This document shows positions 16,979-26,092 of a DNA stretch of 64,000 bases, piece by piece (position 1 is the stretch's first letter; each line of letters opens with the position of its first letter). The DNA comes from Bog-756 sp963725275. Its GTDB lineage: Bacteria > Actinomycetota > Acidimicrobiia > Acidimicrobiales > RAAP-2. The translations under genes were made by a program, and so were the position numbers. The notes beneath the pieces were generated by a model. The model worked only from the letters and a program-made list of their open reading frames with translations. It ran no database searches and had not been told where the DNA came from. The DNA is taken from contig CAVRXS010000005.1 of NCBI GenBank assembly GCA_963725275.1, forward strand, positions 1 to 64,000, in the 5' to 3' direction.

Positions 16979-17851
16979 TCAGGCGGTACGACGGCGCAGG
17001 CGGAGGGCCACCAGTACGAGGGCGCCGAAGACCAGGAGGGCGACTGCCACCATCTCCTCGAGGAGGAACGGCTCGCCCGTCTCGCCCGAGGTGGCCCCGG
17101 CAATGGCCGTGCCGGAGGCGCCGCCACCCGAGGTCGTGCCGGAGGAGGCAGCACCCGTGCCGCCGGCGGCGGTGGTCGCGATCGGGGCTGTGACCTCCAC
17201 CACGGGGTCGCTGGTGATGGAGAAGCTGGCCGAGCCGGCCTGGACGCTCGCACCGCTTGCGGCCTGCAGCCCGCTGCCGGTGACCAGGTACACGGTGGAG
17301 CCGACGGTGATGGAAGGGGAGGTGATGGTCACGTGAATGGCGGGGAACGTGCCCGTGAACTTCGACCCGTTGACGTAGATGCCGATTCCGAACGTGACCA
17401 CGGGGGAGCCCCCGGAGCTGGGCGCAACGTAGGAGCTGGTGGCGTCGGTCATGACCACCTGGACCGCTCCGGTGAACGCGCCCGGAGGGACGGTGGCGGT
17501 GATGGTGGAGCCCCCCACCACACCGCTGGCGGTGCCCCCGCTGGGCTGAATGGTGGTGCTGGTGACGACCGTGCCGGCCAGGCCGGTCGCGGACCCGCCG
17601 GTGGTGGGTGCGCCGGTGGGCGTGTATCCGCTGCCGGCGGCGTACGCCTGGGTCGGAACGGCGAGCGCGCCAGCTGTGGCCAGTCCGAGCGACGCCATCA
17701 GGGCCAGAGCAAAGGGCGCCGTCAGCGACGCGGGGGATCCGCGTCGGGCCCCTGAGGTGCGTGGCGTCGGTACTGCGCCCGCTGTTGGAGCGCCGCCGCC
17801 CGCGCCGAAGAACGTGCTTTGTGCTGGTCGGTTCCCGCCGAAGTTCGACAT
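16979..17851 (-). CDS. Secreted surface protein with C-terminal membrane anchor
   Basis: 290 residues, first gene of the surface operon. The signal peptide is internal (PFALALMASLGLATAGALAV, cut after TQAYA), preceded by about 45 basic and Gly-rich residues. A Ser/Thr/Gly-rich beta-type domain follows (TITATVPPGAFTGAVQVVM, FPAIHVTITSPSITVGSTVY). The end has an anchor: GETGEPFLLEE, a hydrophobic helix MVAVALLVFGALVLVALRL and the basic tail RRRTA. This is the shape of a sortase sorting signal, but a canonical LPxTG is absent. No family match. It is the best candidate substrate of the sortase at 10393. Confidence 0.7.
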   Translation of the reverse strand: MSNFGGNRPAQSTFFGAGGGAPTAGAVPTPRTSGARRGSPASLTAPFALALMASLGLATAGALAVPTQAYAAGSGYTPTGAPTTGGSATGLAGTVVTSTTIQPSGGTASGVVGGSTITATVPPGAFTGAVQVVMTDATSSYVAPSSGGSPVVTFGIGIYVNGSKFTGTFPAIHVTITSPSITVGSTVYLVTGSGLQAASGASVQAGSASFSITSDPVVEVTAPIATTAAGGTGAASSGTTSGGGASGTAIAGATSGETGEPFLLEEMVAVALLVFGALVLVALRLRRRTA

Positions 17852-18134
17852 GTCCGTTGAATTTACCGAGTGGATCGCTCGTTCACGGGGATGGGTGGCC
17901 GGACCGCTGGAGCCAACTCCTGTTGGTCGTCGGGCACTCCGCCCCGGACTGCCAGCTTCAGGCGCTCAGAGCGAGCCTCAGCACGTCAAACCCGTACACC
18001 ACGCCGGTGGACGTCAACTCGTCAGCAGGCACCCTTTCAATCGGGCAGTATTTGCCACGCTGCGGACGGACAGCGTTCGGGGCAGGTGGCTTCGATTCAG
18101 AAGAAGGCCGCGTCCGACATCGTCCTCTGATCGG

Positions 18135-18542
18135 TCAGACAGAGGGTGCAGCTGGCTCTTGCTTGTCTCCGCCTAACGCTGTCGTCAGTGCCTCTAAATC
18201 AGCAACGGTTACGGTGAGCGCCGAATGGCCGCTTCTTCGCAGTGGCGACGGCACTCTGTCTCCGAAGTGAATACACACGCCTGCGGAATGGTTCGTTCCG
18301 AAGGTCAACCCGTCGTCGGCGCGTGACATGCGAACCCCAAACGCCGTCCACCAGCGGTAGTTCCGAGTGATGTGCGCGCCCGTGATGTTCGAAAGCGGCG
18401 TACCGATCTTGAAGAGGCCGAAGGTCGCTACGAGCGCGCCGTCGTCAGTGAGTGTGACGCCGTCGCGTGCGGGTCGCAGCAAAAAGGGCAACAACACTGG
18501 CAGGTAGCGCTTGTCGATCGCGTAGCCGAAGTGCGTAGTCAC
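18135..18542 (-). CDS. Conserved hypothetical protein (PH-like fold)
   Basis: 135 residues from GTG 18542. The sequence VLLPFLLRPARDGVTLTDDG, LVATFGLFKIGTPLSNITGA and ITRNYRWWTAFGVRMSRADDG, then LTFGTNHSAGVCIHFG, belongs to a conserved actinobacterial family of unknown function whose spacing of strands and Trp residues suggests a PH-like beta sandwich. It has no signal peptide. The open frame continues to 18779, but similarity starts only near 18542. Neighbours give no functional clue. Confidence 0.65.
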   Translation of the reverse strand: MTTHFGYAIDKRYLPVLLPFLLRPARDGVTLTDDGALVATFGLFKIGTPLSNITGAHITRNYRWWTAFGVRMSRADDGLTFGTNHSAGVCIHFGDRVPSPLRRSGHSALTVTVADLEALTTALGGDKQEPAAPSV

Positions 18543-19130
18543 CTCGCCAGGATAATCGTGGTCGTTGTCTCCAACCCGCAGATGCGCCCATGGCCGGCGA
18601 GAGAGGGCACGGTTGCCACCAGGACGATCGACATTTGGGGACGCGCGGTATCGGGCGGTCTTCGGGGACGGGGGTAGGAGATGTCCGTGCCCGGGCGGAA
18701 GGTCGACCCAGGCTCCAATCGGCCGGGGCCACGTGCATCCACGTTGCAGAGGTAATCGTCGCCCGAGAAGTATCGGCAATCACGCCAGCAGGCTCTCCAG
18801 CCATGGCGAACCACCCTTCCTGGTCGTGAGACGTGGCGTTGCACACGAGGTCGCGTGCGAACGCCCTCACCCATTTACGGAGTGGGGAACAACGTGGCCG
18901 GTCCGGGACTCAGGGGTGAGTCCACTGATTCGTCGGTCACGATTGCGGTCATGAACCTCTCCCCGCAAGAGATCGGGCGCTGTTTGCCCTGCCCCCGGCC
19001 GCCGAGCCGGTTGAGTGGAATGCCCCGCTCCAGCCTCTGACCCGACGACACGTTCAGGTCTACACCCATTTGTCCCAGGGTGTTGACCTGACTCAACAGA
19101 TGTTTGACCGACCCTCCCCAGACGATCGCC
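18543..19130. other. Region without a confident gene
   Basis: About 590 bases. A 73-codon minus-strand ORF (18875-19096) has a coding-like third-position bias and the phrase NRLGGRGQGKQRPISCGER, but I recognise no family; it may be a gene fragment. The rest holds only overlapping short ORFs on both strands. Confidence 0.3.
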
Positions 19131-19793
19131 TTAGTGGAGGAGAGTGGACACCACGTTGATGACGAGTGCGACGATCACTGCACCGAACAAGTACGAGAGC
19201 AGAGCATGGGCGAGAGCGACCCTCCGGATAGCCTTGGTCGTCAGGTTTGTATCGGATACCTGGAACGTCATTCCGATGGTCAATGCTAAGTAGGCGAAGT
19301 CCAAATAGCTCGGCGGATCGTCCTCGTTGAAGTCGATCCCACCGACTGGTTGGGCGTAGAACGTACGGGCGTAGCGCAACGTGAACACCGTATGGACCAT
19401 GCCCCATGACAGTGCGACACTCACGATCCCTAGTGTGATCAAGTACGCCTTTGTTCCCCCGGTGGCACTACCCGCACGAATCAATGCCAACCCGACGGCC
19501 GCCAGGACAGCGACTCCGGCGGCGAGGACCATGAGTTCGGTCAGATGGATGCTGGTGTCCTCCCTCGTCGCATGTGATCGAGTCTCCTCTGGGCTCAGTC
19601 TTCCTACTGCCCACCAAATCCACGTTCCGAGGAAAAGCACACCAACGTCCCAACCGATGAGCGTCGCTGCTTGCCAGAACGTCAACAGGGAGGCCACGCC
19701 ACCGGCGACAATTCCAAGCGACGCTGCGACAGCGACACGCACCCCGGCCCGTGGATCTCGCCAGCGCTTGGGTCCAGGAGTATCTCGACTCAT
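19131..19793 (-). CDS. DUF1345 family membrane protein
   Basis: 220 residues from ATG 19793, with five to six membrane helices (VAVAASLGIVAGGVASLLTF, ELMVLAAGVAVLAAVGLALI, LSYLFGAVIVALVINVVST). The DUF1345 family signature is in SWGMVHTVFTLRYARTFY followed by DDPPSYLDFAYLALTIGMTF and QVSDTNLTTKAIRRVALAHA. Function of the family is unknown. The frame stays open upstream to 19844, but the chosen start sits at the beginning of similarity. It stands alone. Confidence 0.88.
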   Translation of the reverse strand: MSRDTPGPKRWRDPRAGVRVAVAASLGIVAGGVASLLTFWQAATLIGWDVGVLFLGTWIWWAVGRLSPEETRSHATREDTSIHLTELMVLAAGVAVLAAVGLALIRAGSATGGTKAYLITLGIVSVALSWGMVHTVFTLRYARTFYAQPVGGIDFNEDDPPSYLDFAYLALTIGMTFQVSDTNLTTKAIRRVALAHALLSYLFGAVIVALVINVVSTLLH

Positions 19794-20111
19794 GAACGAA
19801 GCGTAGGTGTAGGCAATCTCGCGATCAGCGACAGCGGAGGCCACCTTCGTTCCAATGCCCAGTGCCGAGCCTGGTTGCGTTGAAATGGTGCCCCAAGATT
19901 CGGCGGCGGTATTGCGACCTTGGGATCAGGGCCCGATCGGAAGGAGGTCAGCTGTCCCAGCTCTACAACGCCTGGCACAGAGACGCCGACTGGACAGACC
20001 CTTGCCGCACGGACATGCCCGTGACAGTCGGATCATTCAGGCTCAGCGAAGATGGCTCCGCATGACCTTCTTCGGACCAGCGAGTGAGGTTGGCCCAGTT
20101 AGAGTCGGGAG
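19794..20111. other. Intergenic region, no gene seen
   Basis: About 320 bases between divergent genes. A 67-codon ORF (19862-20065, plus strand) has no recognisable features. I see nothing else. Confidence 0.4.
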
Positions 20112-21605
20112 ATGAATCGCGACGTGGTCACGGGGTACTGCTGGCCGCAATCAGCGTGCCCGGGCGGGCGGGTCGATCTGCACATGTCATCGTCCGGTGG
20201 GCGGCCGGTGCGCGTCGAGGTGGCACGAGTCGGTGCGCGACGGGAGGTCGTGTTCAGTTCTGATGCGGTCGGGGCAGATGAACACGAGACGCCAAAGGAC
20301 GCTTCCTCGAAGGGGTGCGGTTGGCCTATCGCTCTCACGCTGGACGTCGATATGACGTGGCGGTCCGGCTACTACGAGGTCGTCATGGAGATTGACGTTG
20401 GCGACAAGGTGCGGCGTGACTACGCGTTCTTCGTCGTGCGTCCGCCGTCAGGCGCACGCATCGTGATCGCGCTGGCGACCAACACGTGGCACGCATACAA
20501 CGACTTTGGCGGACAGAACCTGTACACCGGCGGCACCCACGTTGCCATGCAGCGGCCGATGTCAGCGGGTTACCTGTACAAGCCCCCGGGCAAGGGCCGT
20601 CGCGTGACGAGCACAGGCGCGCCCGATCCGCAGAACGCCGCGCACGTCGGCTACATCCAGATCAATCATCTGTCGGGCTATGCCGGTTCGGCGGGTTGGC
20701 CCGACTGGGAGCTGCCGTTCATCGAGTGGGCCGAACGCGAGGGGTTCGAGATCGGTGTGTGCACAAATGCTGATCTCGAGGAACACCCCGAGGTGTTGGA
20801 CGGCGCGAGTCTGTATCTATCCGTCGGCCACGACGAATACTGGTCTCGCGGGATGCGCGACACGGTCGAAGGATTCATCGCGAGCGGCGGCAATGCGGCG
20901 TTCTTCTCGGGCAATACGTCGTTGTGGCAAGTTCGCATCGAGGGTGACGATCGCGACGTGATGGTCGGGTACAAGGGCTTCTTCAAGAATGACCCGCTGA
21001 TGGGAACCGACAGCGAAGCCGAGGTGACGACCTTCTGGTCCGACGTGGTCGTCGGTCGTCCCGAGAATTACATGACGGGCGTCTCATTCACACGCGGGGG
21101 CTATCACCGCATAGGTCGCAACGTGACTGCCGGCCTCGGTGGCTATACCGTGCACCGCGCCGGTCACTGGGTCTTCGACGGCACCGGGCTCGTCTACGGC
21201 GACGTGCTCGGTGCCAGCTCGACTGTCGTCGGCTACGAGTGCGACGGGTGCGTGTTTACTTACCGCGACGGGCTACCGTACCCCACCGGTAAAGACGGCA
21301 CGCCGACGAACTTCGAGATCCTCGGCACGTGCCCGACGCAGCACTTCACGCGCGAGACCGCGCCTCGTCCGCCCAAGCCGGGCGAGCCGAGCGAGTTGGA
21401 GTACATCGCGTCACGCGTGTTCGGAACGCGTGAGCCCGAGGCGATGGAACGCATTCGTCACGGCCACGCGGTATTGGGTGCGTACACGAACGAGGCGGGG
21501 GCGACAGTGATGACGTCGGGATCGACCGACTGGGCTCACGGGCTGGCAGGGCGAGACGCGCAGATTGAGCAGGTCACTCGGAACGTCCTGACGCGACTGG
21601 GGTAG
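20112..21605 (+). CDS. N,N-dimethylformamidase large-subunit-like protein
   Basis: 497 residues similar to the C-terminal region of the beta (large) subunit of N,N-dimethylformamidase. The N-terminal 110 residues form a beta-sandwich (VEVARVGARREVVFSSDAVG, WRSGYYEVVMEIDVG). The core has the typical motifs NTWHAYNDFGGQNLYTGG, LSVGHDEYWSRGMRDTVEGF and IASGGNAAFFSGNTSLWQV, with FTRGGYHRIGRNVT near the end. Known relatives cleave amide bonds with a mononuclear iron site, but substrate range is broad and no small subunit gene lies beside it. No signal peptide. It stands alone between divergent and codirectional neighbours. Confidence 0.8.
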   Translation: MNRDVVTGYCWPQSACPGGRVDLHMSSSGGRPVRVEVARVGARREVVFSSDAVGADEHETPKDASSKGCGWPIALTLDVDMTWRSGYYEVVMEIDVGDKVRRDYAFFVVRPPSGARIVIALATNTWHAYNDFGGQNLYTGGTHVAMQRPMSAGYLYKPPGKGRRVTSTGAPDPQNAAHVGYIQINHLSGYAGSAGWPDWELPFIEWAEREGFEIGVCTNADLEEHPEVLDGASLYLSVGHDEYWSRGMRDTVEGFIASGGNAAFFSGNTSLWQVRIEGDDRDVMVGYKGFFKNDPLMGTDSEAEVTTFWSDVVVGRPENYMTGVSFTRGGYHRIGRNVTAGLGGYTVHRAGHWVFDGTGLVYGDVLGASSTVVGYECDGCVFTYRDGLPYPTGKDGTPTNFEILGTCPTQHFTRETAPRPPKPGEPSELEYIASRVFGTREPEAMERIRHGHAVLGAYTNEAGATVMTSGSTDWAHGLAGRDAQIEQVTRNVLTRLG

Positions 21606-21655
21606 AGCTGCCGCGCCGCGGGGACAGCCGCCGTTGCCCTAAGTGGAACACCTAA

Positions 21656-21687
21656 TTCCGGTTCTGCTATGTTTGCCATAACCGGAA
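21656..21687. promoter_or_regulatory. Inverted repeat upstream of the MFS gene, probable TetR operator
   Basis: TTCCGGTT at 21656-21663 and AACCGGAA at 21680-21687 are perfect inverse copies with 16 bases between, ending 34 bases before the MFS start. The tetR-type gene that overlaps the transporter's 3' end is the likely binder. Confidence 0.6.
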
Positions 21688-21721
21688 GCAACTATTCCGC
21701 TCACCAGAACCGAGAGAGACC

Positions 21722-23182
21722 GTGGAGAAGCGCATCCACTACGGGGCCACGTTCGCAGTGCTGGCGACAGCGGCCCTGGCCTTCAGTCTTTTGCAGTCGC
21801 TCATCATCCCGGCCATCCCGCTGCTCGAGCACACACTGCACACCACGACGACCGGGGCAACGTGGCTGTTGACGGGCTACCTGCTCAGTGCGGCGATCGC
21901 CACGCCAATCCTCGGGCGGATCGGCGACATGGTCGGCAAGGAGAAGATGATCGTCGTCGTGCTCGTCACACTGTCGGTGGGCACCCTGGTCAGCGCCCTG
22001 GCCACCACCTTCCCGGTCATGCTGGCCGGCCGGATCGTCCAGGGCGCGGGCGGGGCGGTGTTCCCGCTTGCTTTCGGGATCATCCGCGACGAGTTCCCCC
22101 CCGAGAAGGTGGCCGGGGCTATCGGGATGCTCTCGGCGATCCTGGGCGTCGGTGTGGGCACCGGGATTGTCCTTGCCGGCCCGATCATCGAGCACCTCTC
22201 GTACCACTGGCTGTTCTGGATCCCCCTGGTCCTGTCCATCGGAGCAACGGTGACCACGTTCATCTTCGTGCCCGAGTCACCGGTCCGGTCACCTGGTCGG
22301 GTGAACTGGGTCGGCGCCTCGATCATGTCGGCCTGGCTGGTCACCGGGCTGCTGGCCGTCTCCTATGGGCCGATATGGGGATGGAAGAGCGCTTCGGTGC
22401 TCGGCCTCTTTGCTGCCACCGCCGTATTGATCCCGTGCTGGATCCGTTCGGAGACGCGTTCGGACACGCCGATGGTCGACATGAAGATGATGAGGATCCC
22501 AGCTGTGTGGAGCACAAACCTGGCCGCACTGTTGTTCGGGTTTGGGATGTTCGCCATGTTCATCGTCCTGCCCCAGTTCGCCCAGACACCGGCTCGCGTC
22601 GGATACGGCTTTGGCGCCTCGGTGACGCAGTCGGGCCTCTACCTCCTGCCCTTCGCCGTGGCCATGCTGGTCATCGCCCCGCTCACCGGTCGCCTGACCG
22701 TCGCCATCGGCTCGAAGCCCCTCTTGATCATCGGGGCGCTCTTTGCTGCTTCGAGCTATGGATTGCTGGTCGTGGCCCACAGTAAGCCCTGGAACATGTA
22801 CTCGGCCGCCGGGCTGCTCGGTATCGGTGTGGCCTTCGGCTTCGCCTCGATGTCGAACCTGATCGTCGAGGCCGTGCCGGCGAGCCAGACCGGTGTCGCC
22901 ACGGGCATGAATACCAACGTCCGGAATATCGGCGCCGCTATCGGCAGCGGGGTGGCTACCAGCCTGATCGTGAGCGGCCTGCTGGTCCACGGCTACCCGA
23001 GGGAGCACGGCTACGTGCTGGCCTTCGCCGTCTGCGGCGGGGCGCTGGTGGTTGCAGCGATCGCCGCACTCAAGATCCCGACCCGCAGCAGTCCCTCGAT
23101 CGTCGTCGGCGAGTCGCACCCTGCTCTGACTGGCGAAGCCGAGGTGGTCGTCGGGGCGATCGGCTATGTCGCCGAGGACTGA
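21722..23182 (+). CDS. MFS transporter, DHA2 (14-helix) multidrug type
   Basis: 486-residue drug:proton antiporter of the cytoplasmic membrane. Motif A is GRIGDMVGKEKMIVVVLV; motif C-like VGTGIVLAGPIIEHLSYHWL and the sequence FWIPLVLSIGATVTTF follow, as in DHA2 exporters. About 14 hydrophobic segments are seen. GTG 21722 is preceded by GAGAGA. The gene carries an operator-like inverted repeat upstream and overlaps the downstream TetR-type regulator by 17 bases, so the pair probably forms an autoregulated efflux unit. Confidence 0.93.
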   Translation: MEKRIHYGATFAVLATAALAFSLLQSLIIPAIPLLEHTLHTTTTGATWLLTGYLLSAAIATPILGRIGDMVGKEKMIVVVLVTLSVGTLVSALATTFPVMLAGRIVQGAGGAVFPLAFGIIRDEFPPEKVAGAIGMLSAILGVGVGTGIVLAGPIIEHLSYHWLFWIPLVLSIGATVTTFIFVPESPVRSPGRVNWVGASIMSAWLVTGLLAVSYGPIWGWKSASVLGLFAATAVLIPCWIRSETRSDTPMVDMKMMRIPAVWSTNLAALLFGFGMFAMFIVLPQFAQTPARVGYGFGASVTQSGLYLLPFAVAMLVIAPLTGRLTVAIGSKPLLIIGALFAASSYGLLVVAHSKPWNMYSAAGLLGIGVAFGFASMSNLIVEAVPASQTGVATGMNTNVRNIGAAIGSGVATSLIVSGLLVHGYPREHGYVLAFAVCGGALVVAAIAALKIPTRSSPSIVVGESHPALTGEAEVVVGAIGYVAED

Positions 23183-23837
23183 CGTGGGTCGAGCGAGCGC
23201 AAAAGTGACGCGTGAGATGGCCGAGGCCAAGCCGCTGCGCCGGGACGCCGAGCTCAACCTGGCCCGGATCCTCGTGGCCGCCCGTGACGTTTTCGCCGAG
23301 CACGGCTACGAGGCGTCGATGGAACAGATCGCCGCCCGGGCCGAGGTCGGGATCGGGACACTCTACCGACGCTTCCCGAACAAGGCCGACCTTTGTGCCG
23401 CAGTGGTCGAGGCTGCGACGGATCGAACCCGTCAGATCGCTGACGAGGTCCTCCTTGAGGTGGCTCCGGGCGACGCAGTCTTCGAGTTCATCCGGCGCTG
23501 CGTGGACGCGCCGAGCAGTTGGCGAGCCGCCACCTCGCGGCGACCCTGGAGCGGGGGAGGGGCCGACCGGGCCTTGGCCGCCTTGGTGCCGCGCATCGGG
23601 CGGATCCTCGAGACCAGCCAACGGGCGGGGACGGTCAGGCCCGATATCGTCCCCACCGATTTAGTGGTGACCCTGATGTCGGTCCGGGCCATTGGGGACC
23701 TTTGCGACGACGACGGCCCGGGCACTTCCCGGCGGTTCCTCGAGTTCGCCCTCGACGGCTTGCGGCCCGGACAGAAGACACCGGAACAGCCCCCGATGTC
23801 TGTCAAAGAGCTGGGACGCGTGCTCACCGACCGATGA
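23166..23837 (+). CDS. TetR-family transcriptional regulator
   Basis: 223 residues. The N-terminal helix-turn-helix is ILVAARDVFAEHGYEASMEQ, IAARAEVGIGTLYRRFPNKA and DLCAAVVEAA, a textbook TetR domain. The C-terminal ligand-binding region ends VVTLMSVRAIGDLCDDDGPG. The start overlaps the end of the MFS gene. It most likely represses the transporter through the inverted repeat at 21656-21687, releasing it on binding a drug-like ligand. Confidence 0.92.
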   Translation: MSPRTDVGRASAKVTREMAEAKPLRRDAELNLARILVAARDVFAEHGYEASMEQIAARAEVGIGTLYRRFPNKADLCAAVVEAATDRTRQIADEVLLEVAPGDAVFEFIRRCVDAPSSWRAATSRRPWSGGGADRALAALVPRIGRILETSQRAGTVRPDIVPTDLVVTLMSVRAIGDLCDDDGPGTSRRFLEFALDGLRPGQKTPEQPPMSVKELGRVLTDR

Positions 23838-24097
23838 GGGCCCCTCACTTCTTCATCTCGCCGGTTACGAAAGCGATGCTCATCGCGGTTGGGGGAGCGG
23901 CTCCGTCAAGCTGACGTGTCCTGGACGAACGACGTTGCGATCCCCACCAGACTCGATCCCCGCCGATAGCTACGTTATGGACTCGTTGGGCGAATGTCTT
24001 GGTCTGAAGGTGACCACTGAGTGCGCGTCAGATGCGGCCGAATTCGATGCCCGGTTGAGGGTGGTGCGCTGGGTCAAATCGGGAGCGGCGGACCTCG

Positions 24098-24577
24098 TCA
24101 GGTGCGTGGATCAATGTGTGCCTCAGCACGCGCGTGCTCGAGGATCGTCGCCAGTGACTCCTGCTCATGAGTGGAAAGGTTGGTCAGGCCGACCGGCGGC
24201 CGGCTCATGATCTCCTCAGCCTCACGAGCCACTTTGGCACCCTGTGCAGTCGTCGCCACCAGCTTGGCTCTGCGGTCCGTGGGATGCGGGCGGCGTTCGA
24301 CGAGGCCCTGGCGCTCCAGCTCGTCGACGACCAGCGTGGCGTAGGGAGCATCGATCCCGAGATTGGCGGCGAGCTCTCCCATCGTCATCGGCGCACGGGC
24401 GATCCGACGAATTGCCTTGATTCGCCCGAAGCTGAGGTCGACGGCCTCACTGACCTCTCGACGCCGTTCGTTGTCGAGCACGAGGTCGCACATAGCGGAC
24501 CAGGCCCGGCGGGCGGGGTCGCCGTCCGGACTCGATGCCGGGCCCATCGCCACCCGTTCAGCCTTCGATTTTCCCAT
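24098..24577 (-). CDS. MarR-family transcriptional regulator
   Basis: 159 residues from ATG 24577. The winged helix reads IRRIARAPMTMGELAANLGI, DAPYATLVVDELERQGLVER and RPHPTDRRAKLVATTAQG, standard for MarR. The start codon overlaps the stop of the upstream MFS gene (TGATG at 24575-24579), so the two are cotranscribed. Its probable target is the palindrome-bearing promoter at 26060-26092. Confidence 0.92.
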   Translation of the reverse strand: MGKSKAERVAMGPASSPDGDPARRAWSAMCDLVLDNERRREVSEAVDLSFGRIKAIRRIARAPMTMGELAANLGIDAPYATLVVDELERQGLVERRPHPTDRRAKLVATTAQGAKVAREAEEIMSRPPVGLTNLSTHEQESLATILEHARAEAHIDPRT

Positions 24578-26049
24578 CAGACCCGCCCCTCGAGGAACTC
24601 GGGGTTCAAGTCTCGGGCCGTCTGCACGGCTGTCCGCTTCGCCCAACCGGTCGACACGACCTCACCGAGTACGAGCACGACCAGGCCGCAGCCGGCCAGG
24701 ACCCACCAGCCGGCGTGGATGGCAGAAGCCGAGCCGACATGGGTGGTCACGCCGAGCGACGATGTGACCAGCGCACCGACGACAGCGACCCCGAGCGTGG
24801 CTCCGACCTGACGGGAGGTCGAGGCGATGGCGGATGCCACGCCGGCTTGTGCTCGGGGCATACCGGAGACGGCAGCGTTCGTGATCGGGGCATTGACGAA
24901 GCCGAAGCCGATCCCGAAGACGACGTAGCACGCAAACAGCCAAGCGGTCGACGTGTTGGGCCCGAGTTGGGCGAGCATGATGCAGCTCACAGTGAGCGCA
25001 GTTCCGGCGATGAGCAGAGGGATTCGTGGCCCACGAACACCGACGATCCGTCCCGAGATCGGCGGGAGGAGCATTGTCATGGCTGCCATGGGAAGCGTGT
25101 AGACGCCGGCACGCAGCGGGGAGAAGCCCCGGACCTCCTGTAGATACAGCGTATTGAGAAAGAGGAAGCCACCCAGCGTGGCAAAGGCAGCCACTGCGAT
25201 CACGGCTGCACCCGAGAATGGCACCGATCGGAAGAAGCGCAGATCGATGAGCGGCTCCTCGCGCCGACCTTCCCAGATGATGAGACCGACGAGCGAGCCG
25301 ATCGCCAGTGCGAACGCAGCGACGATGACCGGCGCCCCCCATCCCCGGCCCGGTGCCTCGATGATCCCGTAGGTCAATGAGGCCAGGAACGCAATTACCA
25401 GAACCTGCCCGACGACATCGACACGCCGAGCCTTCGGAGCCCGCGACTCCGGAACGAACCGAAGGGTGAGGATGATGGCAGCCAACCCGACCGGCAGATT
25501 GATCCAGAAGATCGAACGCCACCCGACCGAGCCGACCAGGAGGCCGCCGATGAGGGGACCGAGCGCCATGCTGATCCCGACCACCGCCGCCCAGACGCCC
25601 ACCGCTTGAGCCCGCTCTTTCGGATCCGTGAAGGTGTTGGTGATGATGGACATCGCGACCGGGTTGAGCATCGACCCGCCGACCGCCTGCACCATCCGGA
25701 ACAGGACGAGCAGGGTGAGGCTCGGAGCCAGGCTGCAGAGGAGCGAGCCTCCGGAGAAGACCAGCAGACCGACCACGAAGGTTCGTTTTCGCCCGAATCG
25801 GTCGGCCGTCGAGCCCGAGAGCATGAGGAGACTGGCCAACACGAGGGTGTAGGCATCGATCGTCCACTGGAGACCCGACACCGAAGCGTGGAACTCCCGG
25901 CCGATCGAGGGAAGGGCCACGTTCACGATGGTCACATCGAGTCCGACGATGAGGAGGCTCATCGAGCAGATGAGCAGGATCCCGACCCGTCGCGGGCGGC
26001 TCAGCTCGCTCGGAGCGACACCCGTCGGGTTAGACGCTTGTAGAAGCAT
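24577..26049 (-). CDS. MFS transporter, DHA2 (EmrB/QacA-like) type
   Basis: 490-residue multidrug exporter. Motif D1 is LDVTIVNVALPSIGREF, motif A is LSGSTADRFGRKRTFVVGLL, and WRSIFWINLPVGLAAIILTL is the family's loop after helix 6. Fourteen hydrophobic helices are present. ATG 26049 is chosen because a good promoter ends about ten bases before it; the longer frame to 26181 would run through that promoter. First gene of a two-gene operon with the MarR-type regulator. Confidence 0.93.
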   Translation of the reverse strand: MLLQASNPTGVAPSELSRPRRVGILLICSMSLLIVGLDVTIVNVALPSIGREFHASVSGLQWTIDAYTLVLASLLMLSGSTADRFGRKRTFVVGLLVFSGGSLLCSLAPSLTLLVLFRMVQAVGGSMLNPVAMSIITNTFTDPKERAQAVGVWAAVVGISMALGPLIGGLLVGSVGWRSIFWINLPVGLAAIILTLRFVPESRAPKARRVDVVGQVLVIAFLASLTYGIIEAPGRGWGAPVIVAAFALAIGSLVGLIIWEGRREEPLIDLRFFRSVPFSGAAVIAVAAFATLGGFLFLNTLYLQEVRGFSPLRAGVYTLPMAAMTMLLPPISGRIVGVRGPRIPLLIAGTALTVSCIMLAQLGPNTSTAWLFACYVVFGIGFGFVNAPITNAAVSGMPRAQAGVASAIASTSRQVGATLGVAVVGALVTSSLGVTTHVGSASAIHAGWWVLAGCGLVVLVLGEVVSTGWAKRTAVQTARDLNPEFLEGRV

Positions 26050-26059
26050 AACAATGACG

Positions 26060-26092
26060 ATTATATAAGTAAATCGGCCCCTTGCAAGGGGC
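26060..26092 (-). promoter_or_regulatory. Promoter of the MFS/marR operon with a 16-bp palindrome
   Basis: On the minus strand TTGCAA (26082-26087) is a -35 and TATAAT (26060-26065) a consensus -10, 16 bases apart. The -35 lies at the centre of a perfect palindrome GCCCCTTGCAAGGGGC (26077-26092). With only ten bases from the -10 to ATG 26049 the transcript is leaderless or nearly so. A regulator bound to the palindrome would block the -35; MarR at 24098 is the obvious candidate. Confidence 0.7.

Noticed and set aside
16979..17851. LPxTG-anchored protein
   Set aside because: The expected LPxTG pentapeptide is not present before the C-terminal helix, so only a sorting-signal-like end is claimed.
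18875..19096. Minus-strand ORF of 73 codons as a gene
   Set aside because: Codon bias is suggestive, but no ribosome binding site, domain or conserved context supports it.
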